Assembly (NCBI GenBank): GCA_904066235.2
Contig: CAJFCV020000003.1
Coordinates: forward strand, 10,354,001 to 10,418,000
Source: Bursaphelenchus xylophilus
Lineage: Eukaryota > Nematoda > Chromadorea > Rhabditida > Aphelenchoididae
Length of the DNA stretch: 64,000 nucleotides
Direction of reading: 5' to 3'
Shown here: one piece after another, positions 48,722 through 58,807 of the stretch
Position numbering within the stretch: position 1 is the stretch's first letter
Layout of the letters: every line of letters starts with the position of its first letter
The notes under the pieces: model-generated
Seen by the model: the letters and a program-made list of their open reading frames with translations, nothing else
What the model was told of the DNA's origin: nothing
Database searches by the model: none
Position numbers and translations under genes: made by a program

Positions 48722-48879
48722 TATCAGTCTGTCGGGAAAATAATGAGCACAGTGTCGCTGCGCCAGTTGTGTCGCTAAAGTGAAAAAAATTGGACTTTGC
48801 CGCGAAACAATTCATTTTCCCGGCGGCGATGCGATTTTGGATGCGACAGAGTGCTCATTCTTTTGCAGACAGACTGATA
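48722..48879. mobile_element. MITE-B copy with target TA
   Basis: Ends TATCAGTCTGTCGGGAAAAT and TTTTGCAGACAGACTGATA. The core GTGTCGCTGCGCCAGTTGTG and CAATTCATTTTCCCGGCGGC is the fullest version of the family. About 158 bp. Confidence 0.85.
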
Positions 48880-48907
48880 AGCTATTTTGTGGTGATGCAA
48901 AAAGAAG

Positions 48908-49372
48908 TTATGGACAGTCCACAATCTTGCCTTGCCCGTCTAAAATACGGAACACCAAGAAATCGGCCGCAGAAAATGCCCTACCAACCGTCCATTTCAT
49001 AACTCTGTCAACCAAGCCGAGGATTACGTCAAAAAATCGTACAGACCCTGCCAAAACCCTCGACTCGCTGACAAAGTATTGTTGTGCATAAATAAAAGAG
49101 CGTTGGAGAAACCCGAAAGTGTCCCGCGACACCAAAAATGTGTCGACGTCGGAATATAAACCGATTTGTTTGAATGATTCGCCTGCCTGGAAATCAACCC
49201 CTCGGGAAACGAATTGGATTATTCCTTCAATCGTGGCTTCAAACGGTTGCATTTTTGGGCGATTGATAGTAGGCAAACATTGGATTGGCTTGACCTTTCG
49301 AACAATGCGATTTGGTGATAAAGGAATGCATGGCGAAGATGCAGGAAGCGAACAAGAGATGTTTGTTGACAA
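48908..49372 (-). other. Long open frame of unknown status between MITE-B copies
   Basis: A 154-codon minus-strand frame with coding-like composition (GGVDF-type residues QAGESFKQIGLYSDVDTF, RVLAGSVRFFDVILGLVDRV). It has no ATG (starts TTG) and no clear splice sites. It is bracketed by MITE-B at 48722-48879 and a MITE-B end at 49374. It may be an exon, a captured gene fragment or the inside of a larger related element. I do not recognise it. Confidence 0.3.
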
Positions 49373-49373
49373 A

Positions 49374-49400
49374 ATATCAGTCTGTCGGGAAAATAATGGC
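49374..49400. mobile_element. Solitary MITE-B end
   Basis: TATCAGTCTGTCGGGAAAAT without a matching inverted end nearby. A second solitary end lies at 49738 (TATCAGTTTGTCGGGAAAAT). Confidence 0.6.
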
Positions 49401-49682
49401 CATCACATGCGTTGAAGGTGCAAATGCTCAGAAATACCCGTAATTGACAAAAAAGGTTGGGATTGAGATTTTGATGACTTAAAAAAGTAGGTCAAAAGGT
49501 CAAAGAATGGGACCGAAAAATTATATAGTATTCCGAATAAAATTGAGTGAAAACTTTGAAATATCGTGAAAAAAGTAACTGAATGATGAGAGGATTAGAA
49601 TACTAACTAGCAAGCTGAAAAACGACAAGCCAAGCACGACAAATGCCAATTTCCTCATGTTTTTGGCGATTTCTTCTGCCAT

Positions 49683-52570
49683 CTGAAAAGAAACTCGATA
49701 GGATCCGAACATATCGCAGCAATGCCAACATTGCATAGTATCAGTTTGTCGGGAAAATAATGTGGATATGTTGTGTCTTGAAATTGCCCATCATCGCTTT
49801 GCAATAGCTAGTGCGGCTTGAGACTTTATTGTGTGCCTGCTACGAGGCGAGACATTTTGCCACGAGAAATCAAAATTATTCGCCTTGACCGGCTTGTACA
49901 TGAAGCAGCAGCAAAAGACAGTTCAAGGGTGAGTTACATTTTCACAGTGAAAGTGCACAAGATCAACAATATTGTGCAATATCCTAAAATTAATATTTGA
50001 TCCAGACTCGCAAGTTTTGTACGCAACGATACCCGAGCATTGTTTCGACATTGTAACATTGGAAAAACAATATCTTGTTTTAGCGCAAGAGAAGCATGGC
50101 GGGCCCACACTTGCGGGCCATCACTTCGCGGGCAGCTAGAAGAACCATGGGGATTATGCGGGCGTGTCTGGAAAGCAGCCAACATTTGCTTACAACAGGA
50201 AATTCAAACGATGGATGTATCAGATAGACGTTGCGAAATACGTTTCCAGGTGAATAGGTGGCTTGGATAGTTACCATAAGGTTAGCCAGGCATTTTAACC
50301 AAGAAGATGTCGGCTGCTCGCAAAGTTTTTGCCCGCAAGTGTCGCAACGCCAGTAGCATCATTTTTCAAATTATAAAATGCTTCCGGTCAAGTTATACAC
50401 TTGTATTCTCATTATCGTTTGCCAATTTTTTCTTTATAATAGTAGGTTCTGCGTTGTCACACGGTGTATAGTCGCTAACATGCTGAAATATCACATTCGT
50501 TAGCATCAACTGAAACAATATATATATTCGTGGAATACAGTGTAGGTCATAATTATGACTGTACTTAAAATGATTGTAGCCTTTTTGGTTGTCAGTGGAA
50601 ATATGTCATACATATTTGGCACCGATATGCATTACTAGCTAGAGATTATGTGCCAAGTATTTGCTCTAGCTGTGTCTCTGCCTCCATTTTCCCTTATTTC
50701 CTCCATGTTTATCAACAGGATGATTCAGCAATCCTATCGTAAATAAACTATAAGTTGATGTTTGATGCCAATTTCCGAGAAACCCCCCGTTTTTGGTTCG
50801 TTTTCGTTTTTTACCAAACCTTTTCCCAAACACACAAACATCAACGGAAATATCGGGTGAATTGAAGATGGTTTCGGGGAGTTTTGGATGTCGAGATAGC
50901 GAGCAATATTTGCGGAAAGTAAGGTCGCACGATGCGGAAGCGCCGGAAAGGTCTGGAAGAAGCGAGAGAGCGTGCAGTTCGAAGAGACGCACGGAGAAAC
51001 GGAGACAAATGCGTTTTGCTTAAGCGGCTCGCAACGTTTTTTCCCTTTCCATACTCTCAAATGGAGCGCTCTCTGCGGACGAATTAAGTCGCCCCTAAGG
51101 CATTGACGTCATGCGGATCGTTTAGGGCGGCGGATTACACATCCGTGTACCGAGGGTTTTGACGTTCAGCTTATAGTTTTTGCTTGATTAATATCCACGC
51201 CCTGTGGGGATAAGAAGCAAAATTGGCGTGAACTTTTCGGAGGAGCCTCCGAAATGCGTTGGAAAGTACGAGGCGTCTGAAAAAACAAGCTTATTTTTTA
51301 TTCCCCCAAAAATTTGTCGTATAAAAATGCACTTGTTGTCTTCCTGTTTTCAGAGGAAGTTAGAGTGCAATTCGCGGATTTGGATGAACTCCTAACAGAA
51401 TTTTTGGATTACAGTTTTATAAGGTATTAACGGTATGTCGGGAAAATAACGAGCACTATGTCGGATTGAAAATAGAAAATGAATTGTGTCGCGAAAAAAT
51501 CGAATTGCTTTTTACTTCAGTTACTACAGCGACATTGTGCTCATTATTTTGCCGACAGACTGAAAGAACCTTTGGATTTTCCATCCTGTCTTCTTTCCTT
51601 GGTGACTGTACATAATCTCCCCGCCAAAGAAAACCGTACGGCAATAGCTGGATATGACAAATTACTTCATCTCAGCCTGCTGGGAAAATAATAGGCCAAC
51701 AGACTGATACCTCGTGCTTTGCGGATCTTTGACACTTCTTTTCATATAGGACAGTAGATAATTATGATTGTCATTAAGTTTCTCTTTAATGGAGGACAAA
51801 TTTACAAAAAAAAAACGGTTTTTTCAAACATAAAATTTGCAGAGATACCACCACAAATCGCTTCTCTCTAACTTTTCTTCTCTTGTTATCTCGTCTTTAC
51901 AAATGATAAGCCATCCCAAGCCGCGCCTGCAAAGCCGTAGCCAAAATTTTAAGCTGATTTATGGACTCACTGCTACTCTTTCCATAAAGTGCGTTTAGTC
52001 GCAAGCATGCAGCGATGTGTATGTTTTACCGAGCAACAAGCTTTTTTCAACTGCATCGCCGGCTATTTTTGGCGCGTGACAGCGAAAAAAATTGCACAGT
52101 GCAAAGGAGTCAGTATGCACTGTGCACTTCAAAATAAAGTCTACGCTCTTTGTGGAAAGACTAGTAGGCAAATTTTGAAGTGACTTTCAGCATTGCATCT
52201 CCTATTTTTTTTAACTAAAATCTCATTACGAAATTCTATTTTAACGCTTTTAAATGTTGCCGAAAAGAGTATTTATTTGATATTGCCTCCACCATCTCTA
52301 ATATCTCAGTACATCCGGGTTTTGTGTGCTTCAAGATTGGCCAATTTATTTCTGGACAGTTAATCCGTTCGTTCTCTAATCGCTTCTTTCGTTTTCTCCG
52401 ACAATTTCTTTGTCCGTGGGTGGGTTAATGACAGGAAAAATGACAGTAACACAAGCACACTGTCTGTAATGTCAGAATCAAGATATAATACCTTGTAATC
52501 GTACGAATCTTTGCGAATTTTTACATCAAGTTTGGTGTAAAATATCATCGCGATTTCAGTGGAAATTTGA
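49683..52570. other. Gene-poor stretch with a GA-rich island
   Basis: Open frames are short and unsupported. The GA-rich island at 50930-51020 (GAAGCGAGAGAGCGTGCAGT, GAGACGCACGGAGAAACGGA) resembles a nematode promoter. A MITE-B copy lies at 51430-51563 with a fragment at 51677-51709, and GCAC-N-GTGC sites at about 52093 and 52117. Confidence 0.45.
51430..51563. mobile_element. MITE-B copy, short
   Basis: CGGTATGTCGGGAAAATAAC at the left and ATTATTTTGCCGACAGACTG at the right. The core has AATTGTGTCGCGAAAAAATC. About 135 bp. Confidence 0.75.
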
Positions 52571-52575
52571 ATTTT

Positions 52576-52755
52576 ATCCTTCCGGAAAGTCGCCGGGCTG
52601 ATTTTTGGCGCTTGCACAGTGCGAAAAAAGTCAAGGTGCAAGCGACAGCCGAAAAAAGCCTATTGCACGGTGCAAAAAGCGACAAATTGCACAGTGCAAA
52701 GTGAACTTCTGTTTTCGCACAGTGCGTGTCGCCGATTTCAGTCCGCTGACTTTCT
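52576..52755. repeat. GCAC-N-GTGC composite element, copy 1
   Basis: Begins CCTTCCGGAAAGTCGCCGGG and ends near CCGATTTCAGTCCGCTGACT, so its ends are imperfect inverted repeats. Inside are four GCAC-N-GTGC sites and the phrase AAAAAAGCCTATTGCACGGT. The segment 56777-56960 is the same element in the opposite orientation. Confidence 0.75.
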
Positions 52756-53028
52756 TGTGTCAAAACAATTTCTTTTTTATCAAATATTTGGATAATTTTG
52801 TGCAGCCGAACCTGACAAAATTAGGAAATAGTTCATCTCAACAAAAACAGTTTGTAAGAAGAAGCCAACAAAGTTAGTGACGTTGGGAGAGCATTGGACT
52901 CTCAGCTTCGGTTCAAAAACCGTGTTTGTTTTTAGTTCGAAAAAAAATTCGGAAGGGAATTCTTCGACGTAAGGGAAAAGGAATTGGACGAGAGTCTAGT
53001 TAGACTCAGCACGTCGACTTCTAAAGAA

Positions 53029-53375
53029 TACCCGAGATTTTTAGCTTGCGTTTTATAGAAATAGTCGAAATTTTTTAATTGATACTATCAAAAATTTTAA
53101 TTTCAGTAATTTTCCACTTTCAAAATTCCGGCTAAATTGTTGCTGAGGCGTATAATTTTTCTACAAAAAATCATATTTTTCTAACAGTAAGCAAAAAAGT
53201 CATAAGCGAAAAACGTTATTTTTTGTCTGGCTGGCTCTCCTCCTTTCGTGCGCTCTCTCGCAAAGACCGCTGAATATCTCAGCTACGGCTGAAGACTGTG
53301 AGCCTAAACGCTAAATAATGAATAATTGGCTATTTTAAAGATACTCGGCAAAATTTTGGGCAAATCTGAACGTCC
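53029..53375. mobile_element. MITE-A copy, diverged
   Basis: CACGTCGACTTCTAAAGAAT, CCCGAGATTTTTAGCTTGCG, CTCTCGCAAAGACCGCTGAA and CAAATCTGAACGTCCTCTCT are diverged family landmarks in the usual order. Confidence 0.55.
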
Positions 53376-55489
53376 TCTCTGAAGGTCGTCAGTCATATTT
53401 TTTCTAACTTATTTTTTCTAACAAATATAAACTTTCCCAATTGTCATTTGCAACTTTTATGCAACATTCTTCTTGTCAATGACATTTCAGGTGGCGTATC
53501 GAAAGCAAACACCACCTTATTACACAACCATCCACATTTTTTATCTTTTTTTTGCTGTGCAAAGTCCAAGAGCGCAGAAAATACATACTCTTTGTTTTTT
53601 TGCTAATTTTTTGCTGAAATTAAAACAGCGTTGTTTCATTTCGAAAGTAAAAAAGTTTTACATTTTCTTTCATTGTTCTTTATTTTTATCGACACTAAAT
53701 AGTATGTCAAGGTAATACGTGTAATCTTTCGTGATGTACCGTTTTTTTAGTCATCATAGAATTTCCCTAAAAAATTTTTTTAATGGGTTCATTTATCAAT
53801 TCCAACTAAAATTTGTAAAGGCCAATTGTTTTAATTTTGTATCTTGACCTTTGAAAATGCAGAAATTTGTAGTTTAGTCAACAGTTTTGTGAGTCTTGTA
53901 AGAAGTTTATGAACTTTTTGAAAAAGTTACAAAAAACTATTTCAAAAACTGATGACGAAACAGTTGAAAAATGCAACAAGTTTAATTTTTATATTTTTTT
54001 CAATTTTACACTTTCATAATTATTTTTAAAATTTGGTTTTTTTGCACTGTGCAGCTACTTTTTGAAATTTCTGCTGCATCGTCCAGTGCAAGGAATTTAC
54101 AAAGTCGAAAAGTGCAAGGAACCCAGTCTCTCGACTTGATGGGTTCATCCGATGTTTGCTTACTGCCCACTTTTTCGTAGTCTTCGCTATTGCGCAACAT
54201 TTAGGTTCAATGATCGCACTGTGCATTTACTTTTCTACTTTTTCGGGGAATTCTGCATTTTCATCAATTTTTTGGATATTGTATTGAAAAACGAAAATGG
54301 CGAATTTTAATTACAGTTCATTTACATATATACTCCAAGAGACCAAAAACCCCTTGTAACCACAGTTTTAGCCCAAATGACCTCACCGCATAGAGCGACG
54401 GCAAAGAAATGAACATCTGTCATTCCATTTGACCCATAAAATTCGAAAAATAATACCCTTGCAAACCGATGAGATGCTATTTTTACTCGTTGTGTGGCTG
54501 GGAGACATTTTTATGTTTTGCTTTCTTTTTGTCAGAGCCCTTTCATATTTTTTCAAAAATAATTTTTTGCACAGTGCAAGGCGAAATTCTGGCTAAAAAT
54601 TGGACTGCACAGTGCAAAAAAATATTTTTTTATTTTTTCATTTTTGTTAGCAGAATTGCAAAATTGAAAAGTTTCACCAATTTTTAACAGTGTAGTGTTT
54701 ATTTTTACACTCCTCTCCCATCATATTTCCCACGGTATATTTGTTTATAAGATCCTTATTACAAATTGGTCTCATCTATTTATGAAATAACTCGCTTTTT
54801 CCGCTCAAAATAACTTTTTTTATGTGAAGCCCAAACATTAAATCATTATAAACATTTTTTCGGGGAGAATAGAAAAAATTTTTGAGTAAAAAACCAAAAA
54901 AAATTTTTTTTTAACTTCATAAAATTTTGATTTTTGATGCAAAAAATCAAGTTCACATGTTCTCAAAACTTCTAAAAAAAATACTTTTTGACGTTTTCAT
55001 CGACTTTGGACTTTTATTTCACCGTTTTTCATCAAAAACCCCTCGCTTCTTTTTCTCTTTATTCCGCACTGTGCAGTCAGATGTGTTTTTGCTTATCGCA
55101 CAGTGCAGTGGAAAACAGTCCTTTGACCGGATTGGCAAACAGAGTTATCAACTCTATCAATTTTCTGAGCAGTACATTCAATTCGGAAACTACAAAAAAA
55201 AATTTTTTTTTTGAAATTTGAATATTGCTGATTTTTTTCTTTAATTTTTTTTTGGTTTTTGCTATTTTTTTTTATTTTTCCATCAAAAAATCGCCAAAAA
55301 TTTTAATCGTCAATACGTTAAATTTCGATTTTTATCCCCCGTCTGGCTGCTTTTCAATTACTGATATAAAATTTATGGCTCTACCATGACTAAGGTCATC
55401 TGATGTGTTGAGCAATTTGCTCGTCTGTCGCAACTCAAATTTCCTTGTGATATTTCGTCTCCTCAATTGCGAACACACACCAAAACACC
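53376..55489. other. AT-rich non-coding stretch with scattered GCAC-N-GTGC sites
   Basis: Sites occur near 54045, 54216, 54568, 54605, 55066 and 55099. A MITE-C piece lies near 54330-54400. Long poly(A)/poly(T) runs are common. No exon supported. Confidence 0.5.
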
Positions 55490-56100
55490 GTTGCGATCGA
55501 AGGGAGCACCAGCCATCCATAGAAATCGGCCGAGAGCGCGGAGAATGGGGAGAGTGCGAGAGAAGCGAAAAGAATACGGGAAAAATACGAGAGGGACAGA
55601 GAAAAGCCTAGAAAAGCGCTAGAGCGTGGGGCGTGAGGAGAGCGGCGAGAGAGGGTCAGAGAACGCGGAGCAAAAGCGAAATAAACGAAAACCACGATGG
55701 ATTTCAGCCGCATGAGAGACGCCCAGAGGGCCCGACGCATCGCGGAAATATCGCACTGCGCAGAAGAGACCGCAGCGGGATCGCCGCCAGTTCGGAGGTC
55801 CACAGACATGGGCAGAGGGCGCAAAAATAGAAGGCGGAAAGCGGAGAGGAGGGCCGCAGAAAAAGCGGAAAAGCGGAAAGAGCGCGCGCAACGGAGACGA
55901 CCCACTGCTCTCTCGCCACTTGCCCCACGTGTAAACACTGCATGGGCCAGAGAAGACGAGAGGGGGTTTTCGAAAACCGAAGACTTTTTTGCGGAGTCGG
56001 GCGGATTCAGCAAAAAACATTTTTTCTCGGGCTTTTTTGCGCTCCATACGCGGTTTTCTCCACCGACCCGAACGGACTGGAAGCTTCGCTGAACGCTGAC
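55490..56100. promoter_or_regulatory. GC/GA-rich island, open on both strands
   Basis: Strong purine bias on the plus strand from 55520 to 55690 (GAGAGCGCGGAGAATGGGGA, GGCGTGAGGAGAGCGGCGAG), then Arg/Glu-type codons from 55697. Open frames of 131 codons (plus) and 192 and 166 codons (minus) overlap, the expected artefact of a GC-rich, stop-poor segment. It lies 2.7 kb before the O-GlcNAc transferase start, so it may be that gene's promoter or first exon. No splice link could be shown. Confidence 0.35.
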
Positions 56101-56776
56101 GTTGGACTAAATTAGTCAATGTTCTGGGGGGATTGGCCTGGCCGGCTTTCTTTTTAGCTGCTTTATAGACTTATTTTGGCACGAAAATTAAATTTTTATC
56201 CGATTTTTCTTATTTTTTCTATTGTTTTCTTATAAATTCCAAAAAAATTTTTCATGATGACAAGAAATATTTTCTAGGTTTGATTGGGCAAGTCAAATTG
56301 GACTTTTTGCGAAAAGTTTATTTTCAATTTTTAGTCAAAAACTTTGTTTTATCGGTAATTTTTATCTTTAAAAAAGTAATCTAGAAATTTCGGAGGGCTT
56401 GTTTTTTACATACGACTCTATTATTCAACAAAAAAAAATATTTTTTCACTTCAAAAAATTTGTTTGTAACTTTGCTATTTTGAAACCTAAAAAGTGATCT
56501 CTGATTTATCACCAAAAGCCGAATGAAACCGTTTTTTCCAACGCAAAAAAAATAAATATTCAAAAATGGGGTTGTTTGTGAGTGCAAGGAACCAACACTA
56601 TTATTGTTTACCATGGCCAAATACCTTGTTTACCAACGATTTCTTCGGTCGCATCGGATTTTTTAACCAAAAAGGAATTTCTTTGTTTTCAAATCATGCA
56701 TAATACTTCGGAGTCCTAATTTCTGTTGTCTTAAAGATTTTTTTGGGTGGGATTTTTTGACGGAAAATGCGTACTA
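56101..56776. other. AT-rich stretch, nothing recognised
   Basis: No repeats of the named families, no exon signals, only short frames. Confidence 0.5.
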
Positions 56777-56960
56777 GGCCTTCCGGAAAGTCGCCGGGCT
56801 GAAATCGGCGACGCGCACTGTGCGAAAACAAGGGTTTTCTTTGCACTGTGCAATTTCTTGCTCTTTGCACAGTGCAATAGGCTTTTCTGGGGTGTCGCGC
56901 GCACCCTGACTTTTTTCGCACAGTGCAAACGCCAAAGTTCGGCGACGCGCACTGTGCAAA
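56777..56960. repeat. GCAC-N-GTGC composite element, copy 2 (inverted)
   Basis: Begins CCTTCCGGAAAGTCGCCGGG like copy 1, but the interior, read on the minus strand, matches copy 1 at 52600-52755 (AAAAGCCTATTGCACTGTGC; TTTTCGCACAGTGCGCGTCG). It contains five GCAC-N-GTGC sites. Confidence 0.75.
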
Positions 56961-57950
56961 ACCAAAAGTTTTCTTTATGTGCAAATTTCTTCCTTTTTGT
57001 GGCGAAAAAGGCACACCAAAAATCATTTCGGAGACTTCTTGAAAGGACCAATAAAAACAGCCGGATTTTTGGGGAAAATGAAAATTTCAAGGAAAAAATC
57101 TTGTTTATGCTCGTTAAAATTACTTTTTAGAATCGATTTTTGATTAATTATGGTGTCCGAAAATAATTTCCTTTGGGTACCTCAAAAAAATTTGTTTTCT
57201 TATTGAATTTTTTTAGTGAAAAATCCGACCTTGAAGTCATAAAAAAAACGACCAAAAAAGTCAGTTGAAAGCCTCTGGTTTCCCCCTTCTCTCCAACGTT
57301 ATCCCGATCTTTTTCTCATTCAAAATGAGGTCAGCCGGCTAACATTTCAGCGTGGAAGAGAGAGCTGAGCATTTGATTTATATGGCGTTTCTGGATTTTG
57401 AGGAAATTTAATGGATTTTCAAGCGCGAAAATAAAAAAATATTATAGTTTTGAGACTTTCGACATTTTTTGAAATTTATTTTTTAAAGACAATGAAATCC
57501 TATGTGGCGTATTTTACAATATTTTTAGCCCTTTTCAAAAAAACTTTTCTTTTATTTTTAATATTTTTTTCAAAATTAATCGTTGCTCTTTCAATTTCAG
57601 GCCTTTTTTTAACTCCCAAATTATTGCTCTAGGTCCGAGATCGCCTTGGTAATTACAGCGGAAATTAAAATTGCTTTTTTCAGCTATTAATCTATCCGGC
57701 CCGCTATAAAGTCGTCGGCTGTTATGGTGTTTGTCCTTTTAAAAATCAAACTTTTTCTGAATCATGAAGGGATCATATGGGGGAAATGTGATAAAGATTT
57801 TTTTTGGAGTGTTTGGAGCATTCAGGATTAGGTTTTTTTTAATCTTTGGGGCGAAGACTAGTGCACAGTGCGAAAAAAAATAAAAATAAAAAATAATTTT
57901 TTTTTTTGATTTTATGTGACATTTTTTCTGGGCGGGTCAAAAATTTTTGG

Positions 57951-58464
57951 CATGTTTTCGCACTGTGCGGGTGCATTCGGCATTTTGCGACATGGTGTCA
58001 CGCGATAAAAATTTGGCGGGGTGCACAAAAACAGCGCACCGTGCTTTTGATTGCCCTTTTCAAAACATTTTTTTTTGCACTGTGCGGAATCGCAGTGCAC
58101 CTTGAATTTTATTTGTCGCAGCGCGGCAAGTTTTTCGCACGGTGCAACCGGCGTCGCGAAGTTGCGCGACAAACAACAAGCAGGGTGCGAAACGAGAGTG
58201 CACTGTGCTTTGATTTCCTTTTCCAAAGCAAATGTTTTCGCACTGTGCGCGGCCGCCGCGCACTGTGAATTTTGCTTGTCGCCGTGCGACAAGAAAAAAA
58301 ACAGTGCAATGTGACCCCGCACAGTGCAAAAAAAGCACTGTGCTTTTGAAAAGGGCAATCGAATGCACAGTGCACCCTTTTTTTCGCACCCCGCGGAACT
58401 TTTGTCGCGCGACACCTCGTCGCAACGCCGAATGGATGCGCATTCGGCGTTGTGCGAAAACATG
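57951..58464. repeat. 514-bp inverted repeat rich in GCAC-N-GTGC
   Basis: Ends CATGTTTTCGCAC and its complement at 58455-58464. Mirrored inner phrases include GATTGCCCTTTTCAAAA with AAAAGGGCAATC, GCATTCGGCATTTTGCGAC with its complement, and TTGTCGCGCGACA-like runs. Identity between arms is roughly 75-85% by eye. At least ten GCAC-N-GTGC sites lie inside. Overlapping long open frames on both strands (up to 189 codons) come from the GC-rich repeat and are not accepted as genes. Confidence 0.75.
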
Positions 58465-58807
58465 TCAAGACTTTTTCATCCGCCTAGTGCATCTTCCGTA
58501 CTTTACCGTTACAAAATTTTTTTTATAAAATTTTTTCGAGATTTTTCAATTTCAAAAAAAAATTTTTCATTTTCAAAATTTTTTTTTCAGATATCCACTC
58601 TTTCTCAAACACCTCCACGCCACCCATCTTCCGCAAACTTCTATATTAGATTGTCACAAACAGGGTGGTTTGGATATAACAAATACGCTCCTTCCTCTCT
58701 TCCCCCACCAATTGTACATGGGTTAAATCCGCCAAAGAACGTCGACTCTGAAACGGTTTCCGGGTTTATTTCTTGTTTCGCAGATATACGAAAGCCGATT
58801 TTGAAAC

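Noticed and set aside
49600..49682. Minus-strand start MAEEIAKNMRKLAFV with a hydrophobic run, reminiscent of cuticle collagen N-termini
   Set aside because: No Gly-X-Y exon follows on the minus strand and the similarity is short; it could be chance.
52869..52926. tRNA-like segment with GGGAGAGCATTGGACT and GGTTCAAAA
   Set aside because: It resembles the D and T arms, but the anticodon arm is truncated and there is no acceptor stem. At best it is a tRNA-derived SINE remnant.
55435..56119. 192- and 166-codon minus-strand frames
   Set aside because: They overlap each other and a plus-strand frame in a stop-poor GC-rich island; there is no reason to prefer any one.
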